From contig CALXLP010000013.1 in assembly GCA_944389225.1 (NCBI GenBank), positions 1 to 35,380 of the forward strand: a DNA stretch of 35,380 nt, in the 5' to 3' direction. Positions 14,718-24,203 of the stretch are shown in pieces. The stretch is from an uncultured Clostridia bacterium. Lineage in GTDB: Bacteria; Bacillota; Clostridia; TANB77; CAG-508. Each line of letters begins with the position of its first letter. The first letter of the stretch is position 1. The notes under the pieces are model-generated. The model was given only the letters and a program-made list of their open reading frames with translations. It searched no databases and was not told the origin of the DNA. The position numbers and the translations under genes were made by a program.

Positions 14718-17171
14718 ATGACATATAATTTTACAAGTAGAGCGAAAAAGGCAATAGAAATTGCCAATGATGCAGCATTAGAATTAGGACATAGATATAT
14801 TGGAACTGAACATTTGCTATATGGTTTAGCAAAAGAAGGTAGTGGTGTAGCATCTAAAGTATTAGAAAACCAAGAAATTACACCAGAAAATATTATCGAT
14901 GTAACAATTGAATTGGTTGGAAAAGATGAAGCAATTGAAGAGACATTAGGATTTACGCCAAGAACAAAAAGGGTCATTGAAAATGCATTTATTGAAGCAA
15001 GAAAATTAGGATATAACTATATAGGAACAGAACATCTTTTAATTGGATTATTAAGAGAAGGAGATAGTGTAGCTGCAAGAATTTTAATCGAATTAAATGT
15101 TAACATTCCAAAACTATATGGAGAAATTATCAGAGTGATTAATGAAGGTGAGGATTTAGCAGGAGAAAGTGATTCTAAAAATGGAAGAAGAAAATCTGGA
15201 AGCTATAACCAAACACCAACATTAAATCAATTTGGTGAAGATTTAACAGAAAAAGCAAAAGAAGGAAAATTAGATCCAATTATTGGAAGAAAAGAAGAAA
15301 TTGAAAGGGTTATCCAAATTTTATCAAGAAGAACAAAAAACAACCCATGTCTAATTGGTGAACCAGGTGTGGGTAAAACAGCAGTAGTAGAAGGATTGGC
15401 ACAAAAAATTGTGTCAGGAGATGTTCCAGAAATTCTAAAAAATAAAAGAGTGGTAACAGTAGATATTTCTAGCATGGTAGCTGGTGCTAAATACAGAGGA
15501 GACTTTGAAGAAAGAATTAAAAAAGCATTAAATGAAGTAAAAAAAGCAGGAGATGTTATCCTATTTATTGATGAAATTCATACAATTGTAGGTGCAGGTT
15601 CTGCAGAAGGAGCAATCGATGCAGCAAATATCTTAAAACCATTATTAGCAAGAGGAGAAATTCAATTAGTAGGTGCAACAACTTTGAATGAATATAGAAA
15701 ATTCATTGAAAAGGATTCTGCACTAGAGAGAAGATTTAGTCCAGTAACGGTTAATGAGCCATCAGAAAAAGATACGATTACGATTTTAAAAGGTATCAAA
15801 GATAAATATGAAGCCCATCATAATGTAAAAATAACAGATGAAGCAATTGATGCAGCAGTGAAATTATCTGTTAGATATATAAATGATAGATATTTACCAG
15901 ATAAGGCAATTGACTTAATTGATGAGGCAGCTTCAAGAGCAAGATTAAAAACATATACAGAACCAGATTCTTTAAAAGAATTGGAAGAAGAACTTGCTAA
16001 TGTAACAAAGGATAAGGAAGAAGCAGTTAAAATTCAAAAGTTTGAAAAAGCAGCATCTTTAAGAGATAAAGAAAAAGAATTAAAAGCAAAATATGAAAAA
16101 GAACAAAATAAATGGAAAAATAAAAATAATAAATCTGTAACAGACATTACAGAAGAAAACATTGCAGAAGTTATTTCAAGTTGGACAGGAATTCCAGCTA
16201 AAAAGATAACAGAGGATGAAAATGAAAGACTAAAACATCTAGAAGAAAACTTACATGAAAGAGTCATTGGTCAAGATGAAGCAGTAGAAGCAGTTGCAAA
16301 AGCAATCAGAAGAGGAAGAGTAGGATTAAAAGATCCAAAGAGACCAATTGGTTCATTCTTGTTCCTAGGACCAACAGGTGTAGGTAAAACAGAATTATCA
16401 AAAGCATTAGCAGAATGTCTATTTGGTGATGAAAATGCCATGATAAGAATTGATATGTCTGAATATATGGAACCACATTCTGTATCTAAATTAATTGGTT
16501 CACCTCCAGGATATGTAGGATTTGATGAAGGTGGTCAATTAACAGAGAAAATAAGAAGAAAACCATATTCTGTTATCTTATTTGATGAAATTGAAAAAGC
16601 ACATCCAGATGTGATGAATATGTTACTTCAAATACTAGAAGACGGTAGATTAACAGATAGCCAAGGAAGAACGGTTAACTTTAAAAATACAGTAATCATC
16701 ATGACTTCTAATATAGGTGCAAGATTAATTACAGATAAAAAATCTTTAGGATTTTCTAAAGAAAATACTGATAAAAAAGATGATCAAAAAAAGGAATACG
16801 AAGAAATCAAAAAAGAAGTTATGGAAGCTTTGAAAAAAGAATTAAGACCAGAATTTATCAACCGTATTGATGAAATTATTGTATTCCACAAATTAACAGA
16901 TAAAGAAATAGATAAGATTATTGATATTATGCTAAAAGAAGTAGTGGCTAGATTAAAAGAACAAAAAATCAATATCGAAATAGAACCATCTGTTAAAAAA
17001 TTAATTGCAAGTAAAGGAATTGATAAAAACTTTGGTGCAAGACCTTTAAGAAGAACGATTCAAAGTGTATTAGAAGATAGTTTAGCTGAAGAAATATTAG
17101 ATGGTAAGTTGAAAAAGAATAAAGTTAACAAGATTGGCGTTAAAGATGAGAAAGTGGTTGTAGAGAAATAA
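14718..17171 (+). CDS. clpC: ClpC, AAA+ unfoldase of the Clp protease
   Basis: This 817-residue HSP100 unfoldase feeds arginine-phosphorylated and other substrates to ClpP. Domains in order: a double Clp-N repeat (FTSRAKKAIEIAND and FTPRTKRVIENAF) to residue 145; first AAA+ module with Walker A GEPGVGKTA at about 214 and Walker B ILFIDEIHT at about 281; a middle domain with a UVR-like helix pair (KIQKFEKAASLRDKEKELK); second AAA+ module with GPTGVGKTE at about 551 and ILFDEIEKAHPDV. The C-terminal D2-small domain includes NFGARPLRRTIQ. Length is typical. The ATG at 14718 follows AAGGTAAGGTG; an in-frame GTG at 14709 is part of that site. It is the last gene of the CtsR operon; no clear terminator was seen after it. 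Confidence 0.97.
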   Translation: MTYNFTSRAKKAIEIANDAALELGHRYIGTEHLLYGLAKEGSGVASKVLENQEITPENIIDVTIELVGKDEAIEETLGFTPRTKRVIENAFIEARKLGYNYIGTEHLLIGLLREGDSVAARILIELNVNIPKLYGEIIRVINEGEDLAGESDSKNGRRKSGSYNQTPTLNQFGEDLTEKAKEGKLDPIIGRKEEIERVIQILSRRTKNNPCLIGEPGVGKTAVVEGLAQKIVSGDVPEILKNKRVVTVDISSMVAGAKYRGDFEERIKKALNEVKKAGDVILFIDEIHTIVGAGSAEGAIDAANILKPLLARGEIQLVGATTLNEYRKFIEKDSALERRFSPVTVNEPSEKDTITILKGIKDKYEAHHNVKITDEAIDAAVKLSVRYINDRYLPDKAIDLIDEAASRARLKTYTEPDSLKELEEELANVTKDKEEAVKIQKFEKAASLRDKEKELKAKYEKEQNKWKNKNNKSVTDITEENIAEVISSWTGIPAKKITEDENERLKHLEENLHERVIGQDEAVEAVAKAIRRGRVGLKDPKRPIGSFLFLGPTGVGKTELSKALAECLFGDENAMIRIDMSEYMEPHSVSKLIGSPPGYVGFDEGGQLTEKIRRKPYSVILFDEIEKAHPDVMNMLLQILEDGRLTDSQGRTVNFKNTVIIMTSNIGARLITDKKSLGFSKENTDKKDDQKKEYEEIKKEVMEALKKELRPEFINRIDEIIVFHKLTDKEIDKIIDIMLKEVVARLKEQKINIEIEPSVKKLIASKGIDKNFGARPLRRTIQSVLEDSLAEEILDGKLKKNKVNKIGVKDEKVVVEK

Positions 17172-17271
17172 GTAGAATTTAGTGACAATCCTTAAATTTC
17201 AGAAAAATAAAAGTTCATAACTATATTGTTTTAAAATAAAAAATAAGAACCTTGTTGTCTAAGACAAGAAA

Positions 17272-17298
17272 AGGAAGCCTTGTGTTACAAGGCTTCCT
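17272..17298 (-). terminator. Terminator of the cupin gene
   Basis: AGGAAGCCTTG at 17272-17282 pairs with CAAGGCTTCCT at 17288-17298. On the minus strand the stem is followed by TTTTCTTG. The final codons and stop of the cupin gene form one arm of the stem. Confidence 0.75.
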
Positions 17299-17590
17299 CT
17301 TTCTGAACGAATATCAGGTGTTTTTCTTTGTCTGTGTTATTCACAAATTTGTGAGCCCCACCTTTAGAACAGAAATAAGTTCTTCCCGTATCCTCGTCCA
17401 GATACCATTCGCAACCTGTATCATGATCATGCAGGGCGATGGCCGAATTAGGCATCACAATGAGTTTCCCCATGCGATGGCATTCACTTGGAGTTCTGCT
17501 TTCAAACATTGTACGGATATATACTTCTCCGTACGCAATTTTTTCTTCAGCAAGCTTAACATAGCCTGCTGGGATAGGAGTTTTTTTCAT
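17285..17590 (-). CDS. Small single-domain cupin protein
   Basis: This 101-residue protein carries both cupin motifs: the first around HDHDTGCEWYL (HxH-x4-E metal ligands) and the second GGAHKFVN (G-x2-H-x3-N). Cupins of this size bind a metal and often a small ligand; no substrate can be named. The start at 17590 follows AAAGGAGAAAGG; in-frame starts further upstream lack such a site. Base composition stands out: 81 of 180 bases at 17341-17520 are G or C, well above neighbouring genes, and codons such as CTC, CTG, GCC and ATC appear that neighbours avoid. With its own terminator and position between clpC and groES on the opposite strand, it is probably a recent acquisition. Confidence 0.82.
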   Translation of the reverse strand: MKKTPIPAGYVKLAEEKIAYGEVYIRTMFESRTPSECHRMGKLIVMPNSAIALHDHDTGCEWYLDEDTGRTYFCSKGGAHKFVNNTDKEKHLIFVQKEEAL

Positions 17591-17746
17591 TTTCCTTTCT
17601 CCTTTTTCTGAATCGTAGTTTTCATGCATCATATACATTATACTATAAATTTACATAAATGACAAGATTTTAAAATCAGGAATATATTGAAAAATCAAGG
17701 AATACAATAAATGTGTGAACTTTATGTGAAAAATCAAAAAATACTA

Positions 17747-17775
17747 TTGACATTTCATAAAAATGGGTATACATT
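17747..17775 (+). promoter_or_regulatory. groESL promoter
   Basis: TTGACA at 17747-17752 is followed 15-17 bases later by TATACATT (17768-17775). The HrcA operator begins directly after it. Confidence 0.8.
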
Positions 17776-17776
17776 A

Positions 17777-17803
17777 TTAGCAGTCACAAAGATAGAGTGC
17801 TAA
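17777..17803 (+). promoter_or_regulatory. CIRCE operator (HrcA binding site)
   Basis: TTAGCAGTC at 17777-17785, nine bases, then GAGTGCTAA at 17795-17803. This is the CIRCE inverted repeat with one change (G instead of C at position 7 of the left arm). It places groES-groEL under HrcA, while the neighbouring clpC operon is under CtsR. Confidence 0.93.
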
Positions 17804-17823
17804 AAATAAAGGAGGTAATTTAA

Positions 17824-18105
<282 letters not shown>

Positions 18106-18129
18106 ATGAAAATTTAAGTTTAAGAATTA

Positions 18130-19786
<1,657 letters not shown>

Positions 19787-19803
19787 TAAAATGAATATAG
19801 AAG

Positions 19804-19841
19804 AAAAAAGAACATAGAGAAATCTTTCTATGTTCTTTTTT
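19804..19841. terminator. Terminator after groEL
   Basis: Arms 19804-19817 and 19828-19841 pair over 14 bp, ending in T6 on plus and in T6 on minus, so it can serve both groEL and the convergent DUF2000 gene. Confidence 0.88.
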
Positions 19842-19847
19842 TATCAT

Positions 19848-20276
19848 TTAACCTATTTTCCATAGTTGGAATTTTCCAGTAATCTCATTTACGTCTTTTG
19901 AGTCACCATAAATGATAGCACCTAAATATTCTAAACGGTCATTACTTTTTTCACTGATTGATTTTACTAATTCATCATCAGTTCTAGTATCTAACATATC
20001 GCTGGGGTAATCAGCTACTAATAATTTAGGATTAGATTTAGCAATTTCTATGGTTGTTTTTAATTTACCTGGTTTTACTTTTGTAATGATAAAAGGAAAC
20101 TTACTAATTCCTAAATGTTGTGTTCCGGATTTATCAGTTAAAATTGATTTTCCCATAATTTCATTATCTGAATATTTGCCAATAGATATGGCAAGATGAC
20201 CAATCACATTAAGAGCAACAGCTGGTTCTACATTTGTTGCAATGATTCCTACAATTTTTTTATCTTCATAATTCAT
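19848..20276 (-). CDS. DUF2000 family protein
   Basis: The 142-residue soluble protein begins MNYEDKKIVGIIATNVEPAVALNVIGHLAISIG and contains GISKFPFIITKVKPGKLKT and LVADYPSDMLDTRTDDELV, a pattern I associate with DUF2000, which adopts a fold like peptidyl-tRNA hydrolase 2. No biochemical role is established in what I can recall. The ATG at 20276 follows AAAGGAG by 8 bases; an in-frame GTG at 20285 is inside that site. It lies 33 bases after a 29-codon ORF on the same strand and is probably co-transcribed with it. Confidence 0.8.
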   Translation of the reverse strand: MNYEDKKIVGIIATNVEPAVALNVIGHLAISIGKYSDNEIMGKSILTDKSGTQHLGISKFPFIITKVKPGKLKTTIEIAKSNPKLLVADYPSDMLDTRTDDELVKSISEKSNDRLEYLGAIIYGDSKDVNEITGKFQLWKIG

Positions 20277-20309
20277 ATATGACACTCCTTTACTTAAAAT
20301 AATAAAAAA

Positions 20310-20399
20310 TTAATTAAATAAAGGAGTTAAAACATTTTCTAGTACTTCTATTTTAGCCCATAATTCTCCACCATGCATTTTTCTCGAATATTTAGGCAT
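20310..20399 (-). CDS. 29-residue ORF upstream of the DUF2000 gene
   Basis: The peptide is MPKYSRKMHGGELWAKIEVL followed by nine more residues ending in LFN. TTGGAGGA lies 9 bases before its ATG, a strong site, and TATAAT-like GATATAAT lies about 25 bases further upstream. The peptide has a basic N-terminal half and an amphipathic C-terminal helix. It may be a real small protein or a leader peptide controlling the next gene. No family recognised. Confidence 0.5.
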   Translation of the reverse strand: MPKYSRKMHGGELWAKIEVLENVLTPLFN

Positions 20400-20455
20400 T
20401 TATTAAATCCTCCAATCTCATATATTTTCAAATATTATATCACAAATGCATAATA

Positions 20456-20491
20456 AAAAAAGACTTAGCAGAAAATCTGTAAGTCTTTTTT
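20456..20491 (-). terminator. Terminator of the tRNA cluster
   Basis: Arms 20456-20467 and 20480-20491 pair over 12 bp with an inner CAG/CTG extension. On the minus strand the stem begins just after the CCA end of tRNA-Phe and ends in T6. Confidence 0.88.
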
Positions 20492-20492
20492 T

Positions 20493-20568
<76 letters not shown>

Positions 20569-20577
20569 ATAAAAAAA

Positions 20578-20654
20578 TGGCGACCCGGAACGGGCTCGAA
20601 CCGTCGACCTCTAGCGTGACAGGCTAGCGTTCTAACCAACTGAACTACCGGGCC
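20578..20654 (-). tRNA. tRNA-Asp (anticodon GTC)
   Basis: A 77-base cloverleaf on minus: acceptor GGCCCGG pairs with CCGGGTC (one G-T pair), anticodon loop CTGTCAC with GTC, T-loop GGTTCGAGCCC, discriminator G and encoded CCA. Confidence 0.97.
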
Positions 20655-20664
20655 GTAAAAAACA

Positions 20665-20740
20665 TGGTGGTCGCTACAGGGCTCGAACCTGTGACCCCCT
20701 GCTTGTAAGGCAGATGCTCTCCCAGCTGAGCTAAGCGACC
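20665..20740 (-). tRNA. tRNA-Val (anticodon TAC)
   Basis: A 76-base cloverleaf on minus: acceptor GGTCGCT pairs with AGCGACC, anticodon loop CTTACAA with TAC, T-loop GGTTCGAGCCC, encoded CCA. First tRNA after the promoter at 20761-20789. Confidence 0.97.
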
Positions 20741-20760
20741 ATGTCCTTTCGACGAAATCT

Positions 20761-20789
20761 AGTATACAAAATTTTTAATAAGTTGTCAA
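20761..20789 (-). promoter_or_regulatory. tRNA cluster promoter
   Basis: On minus, TTGACA (20784-20789) and TATACT (20761-20766) have a 17-base spacer, 21 bases before tRNA-Val. A strong consensus promoter as expected for stable RNA. Confidence 0.88.
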
Positions 20790-20994
20790 TAGATTTTTAT
20801 AAAAAATTCAAAAAAAATTAAAAAAATTTTCAAATGAATCTTCAAAGTGCTTGAAAATACTAAAATGAGAGCAGTTAAAAAAATGCAAATAAAAAATAGA
20901 AACAGTAACACAAATCAATGAAAAACATATTATATATCATACAGAAGAAAGAAAAGAAAAAACATAGTTCTTTTAACGGAAGGAGGTCTAGACT

Positions 20995-21111
20995 ATGCCA
21001 GAGAACAGAGGATGTGGAGGATTCGGATTTGGTGATGATTGCTGCTGGATTATAATCCTTATCTTATTAATATGCTGTTGTTGCGGAGGTAACAGAGGAG
21101 GATGTTGCTAA
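20995..21111 (+). CDS. Cys/Gly-rich small membrane peptide, YjcZ-like
   Basis: The 38-residue peptide has three parts: a Gly/Phe-rich head (MPENRGCGGFGFGDD), a hydrophobic stretch CCWIIILILLI, and a tail CCCCGGNRGGCC; nine Cys in all. A GGAAGGAGG site lies 7 bases before the ATG and a strong terminator follows. Tiny Gly- and Cys-rich peptides with one hydrophobic segment occur as YjcZ-type or spore-coat-associated proteins in Firmicutes, so a sporulation role is likely by analogy. It has no homologous enzyme domain. It is a monocistronic gene between the tRNA cluster and the inverted-repeat element. Confidence 0.75.
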   Translation: MPENRGCGGFGFGDDCCWIIILILLICCCCGGNRGGCC

Positions 21112-21154
21112 TCCTTTAGAGTTACTTGCCGAATAGGAAAAAGTGATTTATCCT

Positions 21155-21185
21155 AAAAAAGAGAAGTGTTTTCACTTCTCTTTTT
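21155..21185 (+). terminator. Terminator after the Cys-rich peptide gene
   Basis: AGAGAAGTG and CACTTCTCT arms (within 21155-21168 and 21173-21185) around a TTTT loop, followed by T5. Confidence 0.88.
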
Positions 21186-21198
21186 ACTATTTTTTGTC

Positions 21199-21473
21199 CA
21201 ATTGGGGACGTTTCTGTTTGGGACATTTTCTATGAAATTATTTTTTGGAAAAAAGCAAATGTAGTAAATTTTATGAAATTACGAATGCAAATGGAAGAAT
21301 ATTAGAAATTCTTAAATTATCAAGTAGGAGAATCTCAAATCTTGCTTTGAGAGGTGCCTGCTTGATAATTTTAGAATTTATTTATTCTGTAATGCATGCC
21401 GAGTAATGAATAAAATTTACTACATTTGTTTTTAATTATAATAAAAATGTCCAAACAGAAACGTCCCCAATTG
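21199..21473. mobile_element. Nested inverted-repeat element (REP/MITE-like, non-autonomous)
   Basis: Terminal repeats at 21199-21229 and 21444-21473 (CAATTGGGGACGTTTCTG... ) match over 30 bp with one bulged G. Further arms nest inside: about 21250-21273 with 21411-21433, about 21306-21328 with 21353-21375, and an apex TCTCAAA-TCTTGC-TTTGAGA near 21333-21352. The whole 275 bases can fold into one long hairpin. There is no ORF. Its right end is 8 bases from the stop of the acyl-CoA ligase gene. This explains most of the 21112-21480 gap. GGGGAC-type hairpins are often tied to RAYT/Y1 transposases, but none is in the window. Confidence 0.8.
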
Positions 21474-21480
21474 TCCCTTT

Positions 21481-23232
21481 TTATTTCTCATCATATTTCA
21501 TGTTGTCACCATATCGTTTTACTTTTTGTGTCGTTGTTTTTTCAAATTCTTTATCTCTAATGATAAATCCTTTAATATGTTTATAGTTTGGTAATTTACT
21601 ATTCACACTAGATACAACATCAGAAATAATTTTTTTAATTTCTTCTTTTGTAGGAACACTACCTTTTAAATATTCTGAAATAGCTTCTAAATTTGGATAT
21701 ATTTGTGCTTTTACATAAGTTTCATCATCATCTTCTTCTTGAATTCCTTGTACCAAGGCTTCAGAAATCAAAGGATTATCATTTAGATAATATTCTACTT
21801 CTTCAGGGTAAATATTTTTACCATTTTTTGTGACAATTACACTTTTACATCTACCAGTAATATATAAATAACCATTTTCATCAATTTTTCCTAAATCACC
21901 TGTATGGAACCAACCATTTTTTATTACATTGGCAGTTGCTTCTGGATTATTGTAATAACCTAACATGACATTAGGACCTTTGACAATAATTTCACCAATA
22001 CCCTCATCATTTGGAGAATCAATCTTGTATTCTACATTTGGAATAGGAAGTCCAGCAGCATCGTCTTTTTGGAAGAAATCCGTATTTCCAGCAACCAAAG
22101 GAGAACATTCTGTCAAACCATATCCTTGTAGTGTATTTAATTTTAACTTTCTAAAATCAGATAAGATTTCTGGGTTGGCAGCGGCAGCTCCAACAATAAA
22201 TACACGTAACCTTCCACCAAGTGTATTTTTAACTTTATTTTTAACAATTTTCTTTATAAAGAAAGGAAGGCTATCAAATGGATTTTCATCTTGATTTTCT
22301 TTTCTATATTTTTCTGGTAATGTTTTATTCATATTTCTAACAATGGTTTTATGCATTTTTTCCAAAAGTAAAGGAACACATAAAATAACAGAAGGATGAA
22401 ATTCAGCCATGTTTTTTGCAATATATCGTAATCCTTCACAATGAGCAATACTAGCACCACTATAAATAGGTAATAAAAAGCCTAATGTACATTCATATGT
22501 GTGATGTAAAGGAAGGACTGAGAAAAATAAGTCACTTCTTTTTACTTTTACAATTCCATAAGTGGAAAGGATATTAGAACAGATATTTCTTTGTGATAAA
22601 CAAACCCCTTTTGCATTTCCAGTTGTACCTGAAGTAAATAATAAAATACGTAATTCGTCAGGATTAATTTGAATATCATCAAAATCATGAAATCCATTTA
22701 AATAACTATCTTTTCCAATTACTTTAAGATTATCAAAATATAGAATGTCATTTGTATTAGAATCGATTTTATCAAAAGAAATTAATGCAGTTTCTTGATT
22801 ATTTAATTTATGAATATTTTCCTTGATAGAAGTTAAATTTTTTAAATCTCCTAAAATACAAACTGATTCTGAAACATTCATGAAATTAATCACATCATCA
22901 CAATGTAATTCTTTATCAATGGGAACAACAATACCAACAATAGAGGCAGCCATATAGGCTACACACCATTTATAGCTATTCTTTCCAATAACGGCAATTC
23001 GCTTATTTAAAAAGCCACGTTTGATTAAATCTGTTCCTAAATAGACAACATCATTTTTAAATTCTTCATAGGTGATAGAAATGATATTTCCGTTTTCGTC
23101 TTTTTCTTTAAAAGCAGTTCTAGATTTAAAATTCTCACTAGATCTGTATAACATATCTTTAAAATTTGTAACTTCAGGTGTTTTATGATATTTCAATTTT
23201 AATTGTTCAGCAATTGTTAAATCTTTTTTCAT
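21481..23232 (-). CDS. AMP-forming acyl-CoA ligase (long-chain fatty acid type)
   Basis: This 583-residue member of the ANL adenylating superfamily activates a carboxylic acid with ATP and transfers it to CoA or another thiol. Motifs: SGTTGNAKG at residues 201-209 (phosphate loop), GYGLTE at 370-375, WFHTGDLGKIDENGYLYITGR at about 441-461 and the C-terminal lysine region TTTQKVKRY. The residues 300-345 segment with FFIKKIVKNKV is typical of bacterial long-chain fatty acyl ligases. Substrate cannot be fixed from sequence. AAAGGAGG precedes the ATG. The upstream membrane protein gene is 11 bases away on the same strand, so they are likely one operon. Confidence 0.88.
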   Translation of the reverse strand: MKKDLTIAEQLKLKYHKTPEVTNFKDMLYRSSENFKSRTAFKEKDENGNIISITYEEFKNDVVYLGTDLIKRGFLNKRIAVIGKNSYKWCVAYMAASIVGIVVPIDKELHCDDVINFMNVSESVCILGDLKNLTSIKENIHKLNNQETALISFDKIDSNTNDILYFDNLKVIGKDSYLNGFHDFDDIQINPDELRILLFTSGTTGNAKGVCLSQRNICSNILSTYGIVKVKRSDLFFSVLPLHHTYECTLGFLLPIYSGASIAHCEGLRYIAKNMAEFHPSVILCVPLLLEKMHKTIVRNMNKTLPEKYRKENQDENPFDSLPFFIKKIVKNKVKNTLGGRLRVFIVGAAAANPEILSDFRKLKLNTLQGYGLTECSPLVAGNTDFFQKDDAAGLPIPNVEYKIDSPNDEGIGEIIVKGPNVMLGYYNNPEATANVIKNGWFHTGDLGKIDENGYLYITGRCKSVIVTKNGKNIYPEEVEYYLNDNPLISEALVQGIQEEDDDETYVKAQIYPNLEAISEYLKGSVPTKEEIKKIISDVVSSVNSKLPNYKHIKGFIIRDKEFEKTTTQKVKRYGDNMKYDEK

Positions 23233-23243
23233 GTTTACCTCCT

Positions 23244-24068
23244 TTAGTTATATCGATAAAAAGTATAATTTGTATCTTGCTTGATTGTTAAATTACCATC
23301 AAATATAGTTTTATCCTCAGAAGAAAGTGGAATATCAATAGATACAGTTGTTTTAAAATCTTCATCCAAATTATTGGTAATATAGATATCAAATGAAAGT
23401 GTACAAGCAATATCTTCTAGGTTGACATTACATTTTTGTAGTAAAGAACCATCATATGTAATTGGTGATGAAACATCTGTTATGGTATAATCAGATTTTA
23501 TATTAGAATTTACATAGCTAAATGTTAAAGGATTGGCTAAGTTATTATATAAAGTTGGAGTACTTAAATCTGCCTCATCACTAGAAGAAATTGTAAATTC
23601 AAAAGAATCTGTGATTTTATTTTCTTCAGAGATATCACTTTTGGCAAAATCATTGATACTTTTGAAATATAAATTTGGCTCTCCCAGTTTAGGTACATTT
23701 GTAAATTGTACATTTTCAATACGCACTTTCTTTAATGTATTTTCTAAGGTATCTTCATCAGATGTGTTTTTTATAAATAAAGCAATGTCTGTATATTGGT
23801 ATAAGTTTTGTATTGTAAAATTATTAGCTGTATTGGTTTTGTAGCCTGCATCAGCACTACTAAATAAAGTAATAGCATCTACTGTAAAAACAGTAGACTG
23901 ATTTTTATCAGCGAAACTTAAAATATCATTTTCAAAATTCTTCTTTAGTATATATTTTTGAAAAACTAAAAATGCAAGAAAAATAACAATACAAATTAAA
24001 ATTATCGTAATGATAGTTAAAATAATTTTAGCTTTTTTTATATTTTTTTCATTCTTCATATTTTTCAT
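23244..24068 (-). CDS. Membrane-anchored extracytoplasmic protein, unknown function
   Basis: The 274-residue protein has a short basic start, one transmembrane helix (about residues 13-40, rich in Ile and Leu) and then a 230-residue Ser/Thr/Asn/Asp-rich domain expected outside the membrane, with strand-like segments such as LSFDIYITNNLDEDFKTTVSIDIP. No enzyme motif was recognised; the pattern suits a beta-sandwich binding or cell-envelope domain. The start at 24068 has AAGGAGG 5 bases upstream; an upstream GTG would swallow this site. It is the first gene of the two-gene unit with the acyl-CoA ligase. Confidence 0.7.
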   Translation of the reverse strand: MKNMKNEKNIKKAKIILTIITIILICIVIFLAFLVFQKYILKKNFENDILSFADKNQSTVFTVDAITLFSSADAGYKTNTANNFTIQNLYQYTDIALFIKNTSDEDTLENTLKKVRIENVQFTNVPKLGEPNLYFKSINDFAKSDISEENKITDSFEFTISSSDEADLSTPTLYNNLANPLTFSYVNSNIKSDYTITDVSSPITYDGSLLQKCNVNLEDIACTLSFDIYITNNLDEDFKTTVSIDIPLSSEDKTIFDGNLTIKQDTNYTFYRYN

Positions 24069-24158
24069 ATATTCCTCCTTAGTAAACACCTATATCATAT
24101 TATAAAAAACCAAGAAAATCAATAGGAAAAGCCGATAGAAATTTTCCAGAATTTTAAA

Positions 24159-24187
24159 TTGACAAAAATAGACACAAAGGGTAAAAT
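24159..24187 (+). promoter_or_regulatory. Promoter of the glucosaminidase gene
   Basis: TTGACA at 24159-24164 and TAAAAT at 24182-24187 with a 17-base spacer. The predicted transcript begins only about ten bases before the ATG at 24204, so it has a very short leader. Confidence 0.7.
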
Positions 24188-24203
24188 GATGATAGGTGAT
24201 TAT

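Noticed and set aside
24159..24203. Earlier TTG start for the glucosaminidase
   Set aside because: That TTG is part of a TTGACA -35 box with a well spaced -10 box; the ATG at 24204 has its own ribosome binding site.
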